From NCBI GenBank assembly GCA_013397455.1, contig VYZB01000375.1:596493-660492 (forward strand): a DNA stretch of 64,000 bases. Direction: 5' to 3'. This DNA is from Crotophaga sulcirostris (Eukaryota > Chordata > Aves > Cuculiformes > Crotophagidae). This document shows, one piece after another, positions 39,621-52,296 of this stretch. A model generated the notes under the pieces. It had not been told where the DNA came from and made no database searches. It was given only the letters and a program-made list of their open reading frames with translations. Positions within the stretch are counted from its first letter, which is position 1. Every line of letters starts with the position of its first letter. Made by a program: the position numbers and the translations under genes.

Positions 39621-42600
39621 CATTGCCCTCATGCCAGTAACTAGATAACACACTCTATCAGAGATTTTTTTAAAAATCATTGCAAAGGCACTAGGGCTGA
39701 TAGTGGCATCAATCCTAGCCTGACACGGGCTCAGGTCAACCATTTATCTCTTCACATTGCCTGTGGTTACTGTGGAGGCCATCTTGGTTCTCTACATCTT
39801 AACAACCTTGCAGATGGTACCTCTCTCTGCTCTGATAGCATCCCCTCCTCAAGATTGGCTTTGTGCTTTTATTTTTATTAGGTTGTTATGGACTCCACTA
39901 TTTCTTTTCTGTGAGACTTGCAAACCTTGGTTGGCTCGGTTGCATTCTTGGCCCTGCTTTGAAAACAACGCTGTGACCAAGCAGGGAGGTTAAGAAATAG
40001 GGAACAAGGAGATACAAGGGTGGGCTTGCTGGGCTGTTAAAGGGGCATAAGAAAAACACAGACACAATATTTTAGAAGAGTTTCATCTAGCTCTACTCTT
40101 AGACATCCCACCTGGTTTGGCATTTTCTGGTTATTTTTGGCTATCTGCACTGCCAAAGCACCCAGGAGCCCTACTCCAAGCCCAAGACACCATAACATCA
40201 GACGCTGTCAGGGTGTTCCCCAATAAGCTGCAGTCAAAAGAAACTATTCCCCAGCCTCTGCAAGATGTGATCCCTATGGCCAAATAACGGCATCTGGAGT
40301 TTTACAGTATCTAAAGGGATGCACTGGAATGAATTATCACATTTTATTACAATTCTCCCTCAAGTTGAGAAAAGAGGAACTGTTTCTTTAACCTCTACAA
40401 CCAAAATACATATCAAGCTGGAATCTGCTCTGTTGCTCCCCTTGTAAACTTTTCTGTGCCAAGGTAAGGATGGTAATGAGGAAATACCACTCTTGAAACA
40501 CTCTTTGAAATCCATCTCCACTCTACGGGGCTACAGGGCAGGTTGGAACTGTTTGCCGTAGACCAAGGAGTAGGAAAAACAAACTTGACTCTTCCACCTC
40601 TACTAGCACATGGTGACAGAACTCATTCGCAGGCTCCTGCTCAATCCAGGATGCATCCATCCTAATAGGCAGTGTGTTCCATCCTTACTCTGCTCAACCA
40701 GTCTCAAATTGGTTTAGTTGTTTTTCTTATGGACATTACAGCAAAGGGTTGCACTGGAGAAGGCAGAGGGGATTGTTTGCCCTTTCTGGCAACTTTTGCT
40801 GCTCCAGGAAAAAAAGGAGATAATAAGAGAAGGAAGGCAGGTAAAGGTGAACAGCTAAAGGACACTGTGTAGGTATAAGTGTGTGCCAGGACAAAGGCCA
40901 AGGGAAAAAAGCTTGAAAGACAATACCCTACCTTCACCCTCGGGTACTGGTGCTTTACTGAAGTTGCTGCATTGGGTTGGTTTGTTGGGTTTTTTTTTTA
41001 AACAGAATATACTTATAAAAATATCTGACCATAAACTGGAAGCCCACACATGGCTACAAGCAGTGGTAATTAGCTATGAGCACTTCACCCTCAAAAATGC
41101 ACCCAGGAAACATCCACGCAACATGAGGATGGCACTAAAATGAGTGAATAATATTGTACATCTACCACACAGAGCACAAAGAAGCTGTTGGCCTTGCAAG
41201 AGAGAGTCACCTCCCACCACCTGTGGGACAGGTGGATAGTATGGTCACGACATTCGACATTTTCTGCTGTGAAAAATAAAGTAACAGTCTTTTGTGTCCA
41301 GAGTGCCCTGTGCTTCCAGAGAGCCTTTTGTGGTGCCGACAAAGCTGCCGATGATTTGCCACCTGTATCAAGTACCAAACACCTCCAGTGGGCAAAATCG
41401 TCTCATCTCCTGCCTCGCCTCCAAATGCTGCGGCATCCAGAGATGGCAAATGGGGAAAATAAGTGCAAATAAAAAGAAGGAAAGGAGTGAGTCTAAGATC
41501 TGCAGAGGAATCCAAGGGATTTGGAGAGCTAGGCCTGATTATTTTAAATGGAAGCTGAAAGGCAAGGATCTCTTAGGTGACTGTGCATATCACAGACACA
41601 GCCCTTATGTTTTTTTCTTTCTTTTATTTTTTTTTTGCTGAGAAGTGAACAAAGCGGTTATCCTGATATCAGTCGCCAAGCTAAGAATTCACAGATCCTC
41701 AATACTCTAAGCTACTTCTTAAATCTCAAGACCTTCTTTTAATGCCCTATTTAAAAACAAGCGAAAGGCAGCACAGCATACCCAGGCAGAGCCATAATCC
41801 AGGAAGGCATTTTTATCTAGCAAGTTATTTTTTATTAGCCTCCTATTTCTTAACAGAGACCCCTCGAGGGCTGGGTTGGAGAGAATTCACTAGTACACCA
41901 GTTCAGCTTCCCTACAACTGACTTAATATAGGTGGCATCTGCCCTCTGATGAGCATTGCAGCACCCATCTGGGCAGGAGGAGGAAGGGGGAGTTGGAGCA
42001 GGGAAACACTGCTCAAACAACATGCTTGCATGACGATTAGGTCTGGTCCAGTGATCTGGAATAATAATCTGAAGGCTCACTAAGCATAATGGGTTCGGAG
42101 ACACCGGAGCCTGGTCAAACCTTCCCATGAGCATCCTTTACGTGTGTTAGCAGTGTGTTTCGCACGTCTCATCAGTGTCAGGGTAGCTGACATCTCATTA
42201 TGCAGCCAAGGTGGAAGTGGACAGGTACTGAGTGAGCATTAGAACTGTTCTTTTCCCTTTTATTATTTAATTCATAACTTCCCATTATCCAGTGTAGCGT
42301 GAAACTGTGAACTAATTAAGTCCTGTGGGATACACAATCAGTGCTGGATTTTTTTTTTTTTTCCACCCCCTCTCCTTTTGGTAGGTTAAATTGCATTATA
42401 TACCGATATAAAAATATTTCTGCAACTCTTCTTTAGATAATAATGGAGCAAGTTACAAACACTGATGATGTCAAATGCAACAGTGGGGCAGAAACCTGCT
42501 GCTTATTCTCATGACCTAATTAAGCCATACGGGGGCAAGTACTTCAAAAATAAAGTAAAGCAAGAGCCTAGGTGAGTTTCTAGAGCAATCCATAAAAGCT

Positions 42601-44417
42601 AGACTCTGGGGGATTTTGGGGCATAGACCAGACCCCAGGAAAAGGCCAAGTGGGTGAAGTCAAATTTCGTTAATTCTGTTATACAACTCACAAATCTCCA
42701 GCCATCAGTTTGAAACTCCCAGAAATTCTGGTGGTCATCTGGATTCAGAGCTGATCCCAGGTGATCAACAGCTTGAAGACCAGATTTGAAGGGTCAAAAC
42801 TTAAGTTATATATATTACATCACCTACCAGAAATTACAGCTGTTCTCTCTGGCCCAGGGTCTTGTCCAAAAGTTTTCAAAGGATTCAACCTGAATGGTAA
42901 ATTCAAGTGACTGACTCAAGGGAGAAGCATGCACAACATGAACAGAACAGCCAGCATTTTTTAAAAAAAAACCTAATTTTGGATAGGTAAAATCCAATTT
43001 TCAAGCAAAGTTATGTTGAATTTAGAGGAGGAAGAGCTCTCTTCCCTGCAGAATTAAACTTAGCCATCTCATGCAAATCATCCAAAATTTAAAGAACCTA
43101 TGTGAAGCTCCTAATTTTCATTAAAATAGATCTTTATATTTATTTATCAGGGAAAAAAATAGATTAAATGAAATGGAGGAAAAAATGCACTTGTGAGGAG
43201 TTTATGTCTAGGTAAAACAATCTTTTAGTACTTGGAGGATTTGTATATCTAAGACAATAAAAGAAGTTCAAAGGACAATGATGCTTATGCTACTTGCTAA
43301 TCTCTTCAGATAAATTTGGTGTCCCTGATTTATGCATGCCCTTGCAATTCAAGTGGACAGCAAAGCTGAACCTTGTAATGTAAACGATATATTCTGGATG
43401 GGACCAAAAAAATGGAGGATTGGGTCTGGTAACGTGTTTTTATCTAAAACCCAACTAGCATAGCTAAGGACTGATTCTTGGATGAGTTACCATAGTTCAT
43501 TTTTCTCTTCCCTGACTCTGAAGAACAATATCCAGGCAGTGAGTTCACCCTGGATCTATGTGTTAGCTTTACTAAAAATTGCATTAAATGTCTATCTCCA
43601 GTGCAAGACTCCTGATGGTCAAAGAAAGCAGATCAAACTGATGGACATCTCTCTGCCTCTCATTGTACACCAGGGTCCTCACGCATGGACTCCTTTTCTT
43701 GGAGTTACTTGGTTGTGTCTGTGAGCTGTTGGTAATAGAGCTGCTAAAAACCTCATAGAAACACAGACCTGGAAGACATCTCTGTGTCACTGGTGTCAGG
43801 TTTTCTGCTATTGGGGGTATTGTGTCACCTAACCTCTCTCATACACCCACTCTGCTCCATCCCAGGCATCACTGGATCCTTCTGCCCAGCATTCTCCCAC
43901 CAGGAGATTGTTGCAAAACCTTGTCACGCTCATCGTCTATATTCACCTCATTTCCAACCTACCAAAACCCCAACTAATCACACTATAATCTCTTCTTTAT
44001 TATTTTGAGAATTATGGGCAAGTACTACTAGGTGTATTAGAGCTGAAGGAAAAATTATCTCACCCTAAAGCTTGTATCTCATAGGCTTAAGTTCCTAGAA
44101 ACAACCTTTTAAGGGTTTTTCTATTTTCTGCTCCGAACCGAGGTCGTTCCCTCTTCTTGTCAATGCCCCCTCCACACTCTTGATAATACAAACCTCTTTC
44201 AGCCTTTCTGCAATGCCTCTTTTTACTTCCAATGCCATCCTGGAGCTTAATCCTGCTCCACCATCATCTAACCACCTCTACCCCAACCCTCCCACAAAGC
44301 CCTAAGACACTGATGAGTTATCAGACTGCTTGAGCATCGTTCAGAAGAGTAAGCAGGAAACAAAACACTGAGCAACGTATTTATGCTGACAACAGCTATG
44401 GATCAGGTCCATTTTTT

Positions 44418-44476
44418 ATGAAGTGCTTTGAGATCCTCACATGAGGGCGGCAATAGAATGCCAGATGTTATTATAA
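44418..44476 (+). repeat. MIR-like SINE 3' remnant
   Basis: GAAGTGCTTTGAGATCCTCA followed by CATGAGGGCGGCAATAGAAT and GTTATTATAA matches the shape of the MIR 3' segment (GCTTTGAGATC... ATTATTA). Ancient, with approximate ends. Confidence 0.5.
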
Positions 44477-46479
44477 AGAGATGCAGCCCCATTACTTGTA
44501 CGCAGAGTTGTGCTGCCTGCTAATAGCACCATTATCCTAAGGCACGTGGTGCTACTAATGCATTCCACTGCTTGGTGCTGAACCTGGGGACCATTATTTC
44601 CACTGGAAAGGTAAGGCCAGTTCACATGACATGATTTAAACCTCTACAGTGAAGCATGCATATGCTGCACCAGGTCGTAAATCTTAATGGGATGCTGTCA
44701 GCTAGAAAGGGACCAAAATTGAAACCATTTATCTGAACTCCCCACTCATCCACCTCTGTTCACCCAGGCCAGTTTTGGGAAGAGGGATAAAATGATTCCA
44801 AATGCCTGCTGGGTTCATTAAGCAGCGGCAAATCCCAGATCTCAAAGCGCTGCTGGATTCGTCCTGCTCTCCCTAAATGAATGAATTCATTCAGGACACT
44901 TAAGACTTCCTCAATGTTACCCACGTGGAGCAGAAATATCATAGCAGGGACAAATCTTGCGACTTCTCCTAATTCTTGCTCCCACCTGAGTCAAAAGACA
45001 ACCTGTCTTTTGTCACTGAAACTAGAGGACTCGTAAGCTGTTCAGATCTCAGCCAACGGCAGAAAATTGTTCCTCTACCCTGCAGTCCAAGCTTTATGGC
45101 AGGAGAGATGCCCTTATCAAATTTGGGAAGCAAAAAATGAATGAAATTCAATGAATCAATCTAATTCATGAATGAGTTACCATTTGATCTGTTCTTTGCC
45201 CTGCTGGCCTCCTGCAGTTGCCAGCTAGCAAATTTGGTTTGACTTGATTTTCTCCTTTAGCTGGGCGTGTTTCTGGTAGAATAACCAGTAAGGCTGACAA
45301 GTAAACAAACACTAACAGGTAAAAGTCTACACATGACATTCCTTCACAGACCAAGGAAAGACTTGACAGAATGAAGGAAAGCAATTGTATTTTAAGATAC
45401 TCAGCTGCAGTAGTAGCATACTTGTAAGGTAGATTTGCAGGGCGAATATTCAGAAAGTGTTAGGAAGAGATTTGGAATCTAATGATAGAAATTAAAATTA
45501 TTTTGCTAGCTACTTCTAGGATGGAGTGGTGGAGTAGAGGAAATGTCATTGCAGAGGTAAAAATTACCATGGGAGCTTTAACACCAATGCTGGGCAAAGG
45601 AACTCCAATTTCCTAGGTTTCAAACATACTGAGAAGACTACCTGATAATTCGATTTAATAGATAAAAAAACAACACTTTTTTATCATAAGTCATGTGTGC
45701 GACTCTTCCCACTTGCATTGCCCTCGGTGTTGTAGGTCTCCACCACTTCCCAGGAGTTGCTCATTTAGGGAAGGATGATAACAAAGCGATACTTGACATT
45801 CCCCAAATATCCAGTCCCTCTGAATTTCTTTTCACAGGTGGCACAACCCAGTACTCAGCTCAACATCCCCGAAAAGCTCTGCAACTCAGAGTCTAAAACG
45901 ACATTTCAGGTTTGCAAAGAACATTTTTAGATATAGAACCTTACAGGGATGTTAGTTCAGAGTCATAATTTTTTGTAATGAAGTTATTGTATACATATTT
46001 CTTGCTGCCGTGCCCACACATAGCACTGGGAGGACTGTCCTATTTTATTTCAGATGCTGAAGAGGAGAAAAAGCCAAATATAACCAGAACTGCATAAATG
46101 CCAAATGCTAAATCTCTGCTGGAGAGCTGAAACTCTGTATCTCACAGCTACGATATCTGCACCAGTAATAGAAAATAACACTTTTAGAACAGACTTTGAA
46201 TTTGTATAAAAAAAAGGAGAGTGTTTAAAAATATATACATTGCCTAGAAAATAAGGTAAAGCTCATTTAAGTCTCATAAAATACATGATTAACCATAGTT
46301 AACCATTAATTCAGCTCCACTGCATTAGAACTGCTATTCAAAGTTGGAAAGCATTTAATATTATACATTGCTGCTACTCAGCCTAAATTGTTTTTTTTTT
46401 GCCCCCTTTAAATGTACACAATATTACAAATTTAATTTTAAGCTGTTTGAATCAGTCTGTAAAAAAGATTTGATTATAC

Positions 46480-46630
46480 CTGAGTGTTCTGGCCCCAGTT
46501 TTTCCATATCTCAGTAATCTTGGCGGTAATTGGCTGATTAGCTCCCTCACACTCCATCTCTGCCTCAGTTTCCATGGTAATGTTACAGGAGCTATTATAG
46601 ATGAGAACTTCATCTCTTTCCACTTTAGGG
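46480..46630 (-). CDS. PKHD1: PKHD1 linker exon between the IPT array and first G8 domain (likely human exon 35)
   Basis: 151-nt exon with a clear acceptor (CTCGTTTCAG, read 46640-46631) and donor CAG|GTATAA from 46479. Its first base C completes AG+C (Ser) from the preceding exon, and it ends at phase 0 after ACT CAG. The peptide runs [19 protein letters not shown], then [18 protein letters not shown], then [13 protein letters not shown]. Sequons NSS and NIT and two cysteines fit an extracellular linker. Codon phase agrees with both neighbours, which supports the call more strongly than similarity of this variable segment. The next exon lies 26 kb downstream in the transcript direction, the longest intron in the window. 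Confidence 0.85.
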
Positions 46631-47581
46631 CTGAAACGAGAAGGGAGGTTAAATGGGGTGTCATCAATCTTAATGAAATGCAATTATTTTTACTCTTATT
46701 AATCATTGCAAGCCATTAGCTTGTGGCAACTCCTGGCCACCATTTGTCAAACTTTGCAAATTTCTGTAATTTTGTTTCCATTCTTTTATTGTTTATTTGT
46801 TTTTTCCCCCCTTTATCTGTACACACTTAGGATGAAAATACATGCAGTAAATATCTCTCAGTGATGCCTTTCTGCTTCCCCAAACTGTTAAAAATGCTAG
46901 CAAAATGCCATTCTAGGACCAAGGCAGGAAGATAAGTGCAGACAACAGCGAGGAAACCAGCAGTGTTTGGATCAAAGATGGACTCCTACATGGAGTAGGG
47001 TTTGTTCAAGTCTCCCCCCTCCCCACCTTACTCACACTTAGCAATAGGGAATGAATAACTTGCAACTCCCCTAGGGCAAGTAGAGAAATTGGAAAAATCA
47101 CACAACTGGCTAACTGGTCCCTAATTCCAACTGTGAAAATATGAGCTCATTTAGGGGTTCCAATTCCTGCTACCCAGCTGATTGCAATGATGCTTTGTTG
47201 CTAGCGTTGGAACATTAACTTAGTAAATTAATTAAACTTACTTAACAGCCCCGACTAAGCAGATTCGATATATGTGCCAGTTATACCAACAGACACTTGC
47301 TCTAAAGCCTCCCCTTGCATAGGAGGAAGAAGTAATAGAAAAAGTGGTGGGGAAGAAATATTTCTTCCTTGGTCTTGCTGCTGACAGCTACTGACTTTGG
47401 TAGCATTTTGTTAAGGGGAACTGTAGGATCCAATATCCCACAAAACAAGGGGAAAACTTCACAAGTTGTTACTTCTACAGGCTTTGAGCCAAGCCAGAAT
47501 AATCCAATGTCACCTTTTATTCCTTCTCCAGCCATTGCTGCTTCTTCCTCCTCTCCCTACTCCACCACCATAGTGTTGTGC

Positions 47582-47652
47582 TGATGATTGGACTTGGTGG
47601 TTTTAGAGGGCTTTTCTGACCTTAACAACTCTATGATTCTATTCTTCTATGA
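47582..47652 (+). mobile_element. CR1 LINE 3' tail, short
   Basis: TGATTGGACTTGGTGGTTTT, then TCTGACCTTAACAACTCTAT and the tail ATGATTCTATTCTTCTATGA. About 70 nt remain. Confidence 0.8.
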
Positions 47653-47854
47653 TCAAATACACACTTGCAACTTTACAAAGGAGAGTTGACGGGAGGTAAG
47701 TTACAGCAACAGCAGCACAGCTCAGAAATTACACCACTTTTCTGAATAGCTAAGAAAGGACAGAGTGTACAAAACAGAGGATCAGATAGGTCAGACCAGG
47801 GTTTCCAGAGGTCTTCAGGTTCCTGAAAGCCCCGTCTGGCAGGGTTTTCTAAAA

Positions 47855-48306
47855 TCACAGTATCACAGTATTACAAGATTGGAAAGGACCTCTGAGATCA
47901 TCGAGTCCATCCTATAACCCAACACCAACCCATCATCTAAACCATGGCACTCAGTGCCTCATCCAATCTCCTTTTAAACACCTCCAGGGTTGGTGACTCC
48001 ACCACCTCCCTGGGCAGCGCATTCCAGTGGCCAATCACCCTTGCAGGGAAGAACTTTTTCCTAATATCAAGCCTAAATCCCCCCTGACGAAGCTTGAGTC
48101 CATGTCCTCTAGTTCTGTCACTGGTCACCTGAGAGAAGAGATCAACCCCTGCCTGACTACAACCTCCTTTTAGGCAGTTGTAGAGAGCAATAAGGTCTCC
48201 CCTGAGCCTCCTCTTCTCCAGGCTAAACAGCCCCAGCTCCCTCAGTCGCTCCTCACAGGGCTTGTGCTCCAAACCCTTCACCATCTTTGTTACTCTCCTC
48301 TGGACA
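47855..48306 (-). mobile_element. CR1 LINE 3' fragment (TACTGTGA-tailed) with ORF2 remnant
   Basis: TCACAGTATCACAGTATTAC at the 3' end. The minus frame ending at 47937 reads a well-kept ORF2 C-terminus: [60 protein letters not shown] and [11 protein letters not shown]. Upstream residues of that 216-residue frame (above about 48306) are not CR1. Among the least decayed copies in the window. Confidence 0.93.
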
Positions 48307-50354
48307 CAAAATGCTGGAGTTGGGAACATAATTTTCACCAAAATTGACCCAATTGGAAAGCCAGTACTCAAAGCTCTCTTGGGAGCATGACAATCAGGAT
48401 GATTTGATGAACGTGAAGTTTTCAGACCATGCAGGATGTGGGAGCTCCCTGTACAAAGATCTGTTCTGACAGTGCATTTTGGATGGTTATTTGTTTTGTT
48501 GCACCTTTTCAGGGTTAAAATGTTAAAGGAAGGAGCCACATTGGAAACTAAAAAAAAAATAAAAAAATAAAAGCCTTCTGCAAGCAACTGAAGCTTCGTA
48601 ACAGCGAATTTTTATTTCTATATTTAAATGAACCTTTCCCTCTGCCGTATCAATAATCAAAAGCCAGCCGTAGGGAAGTACACTTGCTTTTGATAGCAAC
48701 ACTTTGAGAACTGCTCTTGTCCTGTACAATAATTAAATGGACTGGGCTACCTCTCAAGATTGTGTAGTACTTCTTTTTAATGCTATAAGAAAATGCTACA
48801 TCTTTTAAATAACCAACTGTTTTAAAGGTAGAATGGAGTTGTTGACTAGATGCAAGGCATGGGCCCAATTTGCCAGTCATGGCAAGGACCTCTGAGTGGT
48901 TGTTCACATCTTTTTACAACCTGTTAATAAGCTTTGCTTGTAGGTGAAGAGCCAAATCTTCCCTGTCCTCTAGTAACTGCATCCTGAATCCTTGATGGAG
49001 GAAAATTGTTAAAAAATTGTAGTGTTTAAAGGAAATGCAAGAAAAGAAGTGGTGACTTGTTAAAGGGAGTTCAGGGATGTATCTTGGTACCAGTAGTTAA
49101 TAGCAATTTTTGGACCTCTATGCATTTGCCGTTATTTGTTTATTAAATATAGGCTATAGCACAGACTGGATCAAGAGAAGCTTTATTCAAACCCCTGTAA
49201 AACTAGTGAGAAACAACAGAAGAGATTTAATGCACAGTTAAGCCAGGAATGACTTTGGTAGTTTTGTCACTATCCTGGGACAAATATCTTAAGAACACTT
49301 GCACAGAACGCAAATCCATATATTTTTAATTATTGTTATTATTATTTACTATTATGAGTTACAATAATCAATTTGTATTATTTCAGGAAGTTCTTTTCTA
49401 GCTTGAACATTTTAATTTTCTAATACTTTGCTACAAATTCCATTAATATTTTGAAATTAAACATTTTTTTGGACTCAAATTTGAATAAGTTTTCAAAAGC
49501 TCTGAAATAGATAATTTGGATGATTTTAAACTTTTTCTTCTTCTGCTTCTCCCCAGCTTTTTCAGACCAGGAAACTCACCTAAAATCAAACAATCTTCTG
49601 TTCCTCTTTAACAAGACTCAGTTTAGAAATAGATTTACTAGACAAAACCAACCAGTAACCTGGAAAATTCCTCAGCAGACCAAGTTTTAATTTCTAACTA
49701 CTAGACAAGGAAGAGCACAATAGGGGGAAAAGTTAATGGAAATAACAAAGACGTGGAAGAAGTTGGAAGAAGAGGAAAATAGTAGGTAAGAAAAAGTTGG
49801 TTGATTTGATTCAGAAAATAGCTCCTTGATAGGATTCCCTGAAGGAATAATAAACCCTGTCTCTGGGACATTCACAATTAAACTAGACCAAACCACACTG
49901 AAAAACAATAAGGAAGCAGTCAGCAAATGGACTGCGTGACTTTTCCATCCACAGGATAAACAGACACAGATCTCCCTCCCAGCCCACCCTGCTTAGACCA
50001 GGATGGAGCACCTATGGCAGCAGAATTGTAGCAGCTCAATCCAAGAAAAGGAGTCAAGAAGAAAAACAGTTATCCCAATGGATTCATTACAGATGCATTT
50101 TTACAATAAAGAGCTGAGTACAATTTTGATACCCAGGAAACAGGAAGCAAAAAAGACCCCAGAGACAGATATTAGGGTACGCTGTTCATCGCAAATTAGT
50201 ATTTTACCTGTTTTGGGGCTACACTGATGTTAGTAGAAGGAATGCAAAGTTTAGCTAGACAAGACTAGGCTTCTGGAGTTTCTTGTTTTGAAAGAAATCA
50301 TTATGGAAGCACTAGAACTGATAAAATTAGTTTAATTTCAGGATTTTTTTTTTT

Positions 50355-50440
50355 CATAGAATCATAGGATGGTTTGGATTGGTAGGGACTATGAAGGTCC
50401 TCCAGTCCAATGCCCTGCCGGAGCAGGTTTTTATTTAAAA
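50355..50440 (-). mobile_element. CR1 LINE 3' end cut by an assembly gap
   Basis: TCATAGAATCATAGGATGGT, then TTGGATTGGTAGGGACTATG and GGTCCTCCAGTCCAATGCCC; the run of N starts at 50441. The gap may hide the rest of the element. Confidence 0.85.
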
Positions 50441-50596
50441 NNNNNNNNNNNNNNNNNNNNNNNNNNNNNNNNNNNNNNNNNNNNNNNNNNNNNNNNNNNN
50501 NNNNNNNNNNNNNNNNNNNNNNNNNNNNNNNNNNNNNNNNNNNNNNNNNNNNNNNNNNNNNNNNNNNNNNNNNNNNNNNNNNNNNNNNNNNNNNNN
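50441..50596. other. Assembly gap (156 N) inside a CR1 copy
   Basis: Unknown bases directly after the 3' end of a CR1 element, so repeat content is the likely cause of the gap. Confidence 0.99.
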
Positions 50597-50733
50597 TTGG
50601 TTTTCTTCCTTCAACAGAGGGCACCTAGAACTCCCTCTGGTGACTTATAACACCAGCTGCAACATAAGGACCAGGTAAGGTTGAAGACCAAATCTCTGTA
50701 ACTTCATTAACATACCTGGACTGCAGCATCGTT

Positions 50734-50943
50734 GTGCCAGGGGAGGGTCAAGTGAAATATTAGGAAAAAATTCTTCACCAAAAGGGTTATTGGGCACTGA
50801 AATGGGCTGTCCAGAGAAGTGGTTGAGTCACCATACCTGAAGGTGTTTAAAAGATGGGTCGACAAGGTGCTCTGAGATATGGTTTAGTAGTGGACAGGTA
50901 TGGTTGGAATATAAAAAAAAAGGTCTTTTCCAACCAAATGATC
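50734..50943 (+). mobile_element. CR1 LINE 3' fragment, diverged
   Basis: TGTGCCAGGGGAGGGTCAAG, AGGAAAAAATTCTTCACCAA, GAAATGGGCTGTCCAGAGAA, then the 3' UTR CTTTTCCAACCAAATGATC. Terminal octamers are lost. Confidence 0.85.
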
Positions 50944-51668
50944 ATACACCAGCCAGGAATGGGTTCACCATGTACAGAAAATCATGGGCAATGCATTGCA
51001 GTGATATTCCAGTTAATGTGTTTTGGAAAGTTTTGTTCACCTGCTTATTCCTTAATTCAGATCTCCCTCTTACTCCTAGGTGTGAATGTTCTGCAGGTAT
51101 AAATCCCCATTGTGCCATTAAAAGCAATGGTATATTTATATTTATATTCCTGGGCAACTTGGCCTTGGATGTGCAAAGCCTGAGCCTTGAGTAAGCACCT
51201 GAGCACCCTTGCTGAGTAAATATTGCAGAGCCTGCTTAATTTTCTATGCAACTTTAGCTCATGAAACTGCTTGGAGAGAGGAAGGTGGGGGGGGGAGAAG
51301 GAGGGGAAAAAAAGCCTTCTGCTTTTCATAATGCCTAATCTTTTTCCCCATTGGCATCCACCAGATGTTGCTTTGGATCAGAAGATAAATATTAAAACCT
51401 AAGAAGGAACAAAGCAGGCTGTTTACGAGATGGATTTTCTGATGTCTCTCAAACACTTTAAAAAGACGGGAGGGAAAGGAGTGGGGACTAAAGATGCTTT
51501 GATAGACACAAGAAATGAATTTCACAACCCAGCAGAGCTCTCTAGTGGTCTCAAGGCTCAATTGCTCTATTGGCATTGACCTAAGAGTTAGAAATTTGCT
51601 CCTTCAGTCTGTCATTTGGCATGGAACAATTTTGCAAAAAGCAGAATATCTTCTGGAAGATGTTGCAC

Positions 51669-52046
51669 ATAGAATCATAGAATGTCCTGAGTTGGAAGGG
51701 ACTCATAAGGATCATCCTGTCCTTGCACAGGACAATCCCAACATTCACACCGTGTGTCTGAGGACATTGCCCAAATGCTTCTGGAATATTATCAGGCTTG
51801 GCGCCGTGGCTACTTCCCTGTTCCAGTGCTCCAACACCCTCTGAATGAAGAACCTTTTCCTAATATTCAACCTAACCTTCCCCTGGCACATCTTCCTGCC
51901 ATTCTCTCAAGTTCAATCATTGGTTGCCAGAGAAGAGCTCAGCACCTGCTCCTCTTCCCTCCCTTATGAGAGAGCTGTAGGTTGCAATGAGGTCTCCCCT
52001 TCTCCAGGCTGAACAGAGCAAGTGACTTTAGCCACTGCTTATGGAT
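51669..52046 (-). mobile_element. CR1 LINE 3' fragment abutting a PKHD1 splice donor
   Basis: CATAGAATCATAGAATGTCC at the 3' end; runs to about 52046 (CTTCTCCAGGCTGAACAGAG is near the 5' end). The copy's 5' end comes within about 40 nt of the donor at 52082-52081. CR1 sense matches PKHD1 transcription. Confidence 0.88.
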
Positions 52047-52082
52047 TGGTCCACTCAGGTGTTGGAGAGATGCAGCACTAAC

Positions 52083-52296
52083 CTGGCGAAGAGTCCAGAA
52101 AAATGCCTTTGGGGTGGGTTGATGCCCCTCCGGTGCCACCGGGGTGGGGTGTCCTCACAGACATACAGGTAAGACACAGATCCTCTATTGTGATAGGAAC
52201 CCACTGTGACTTGGACTTCACATTGAATGAAGGTGGCTCTGTCTTCTTGGCAGTCAACAGTAGAACGTGTCAGGCCACAGAGAATGGCTAAAGATG
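52083..52296 (-). CDS. PKHD1: PKHD1 exon after the IPT array (likely human exon 34)
   Basis: 214-nt exon. The acceptor is TCTTTACAG, ending at 52297, and the donor is GTTAGT from 52082, giving CAG|GTTAGT. It enters in phase 1 (CA completes GCA, Ala) and leaves in phase 2 (AG). The 71 codons have no stop and read ASLAILCGLTRSTVDCQED, then ATFIQCEVQVTVGSYHNRG, then VSYLYVCEDTPPRW and a basic tail ending GLFA. The cysteines and the alternating hydrophobic strand near VSYLYVCE look like the end of an IPT-like beta sandwich, so this probably closes the seventh unit before the linker to the G8 domain. The exon is assigned by phase fit on both sides. The 3' border is the less certain end because a CR1 copy starts about 40 nt beyond the donor. 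Confidence 0.83.

Larger units (their letters stand above)
20295..46479 (-). other. PKHD1: PKHD1 intron, 26 kb
   Basis: Largest intron seen. It holds the solo LTR (25257-26290), CR1 copies at 22438, 24781, 32302, 32515, 34261, 34954, 36984 and 37983, a MIR 3' remnant near 44.4 kb, TATCTT-type microsatellites and an assembly gap at 39176-39463. Long stretches (28-31.5 kb, 40-44.3 kb, 44.5-46.4 kb) show no recognisable element. Open frames near 38.5-39.0 and 41.1-41.6 kb overlap on both strands and have no domain support. Confidence 0.75.
46631..52082 (-). other. PKHD1: PKHD1 intron, 5.5 kb
   Basis: Contains CR1 copies at 47582-47652, 47855-48306, 50355-50440, 50734-50943 and 51669-52046, plus an assembly gap at 50441-50596. 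The stretch 48310-50340 is AT-rich and shows no feature I can support. Confidence 0.75.

Noticed and set aside
41091..41641. Cluster of 94-115 aa frames on both strands
   Set aside because: Overlapping frames with no recognisable protein features; the plus frame ends in a T-run artefact.
43745..43790. TCATAGAAACACAGACCTGGAAG resembling a CR1 3' end
   Set aside because: Too short and followed by unrelated sequence; may be a relic but cannot be supported.
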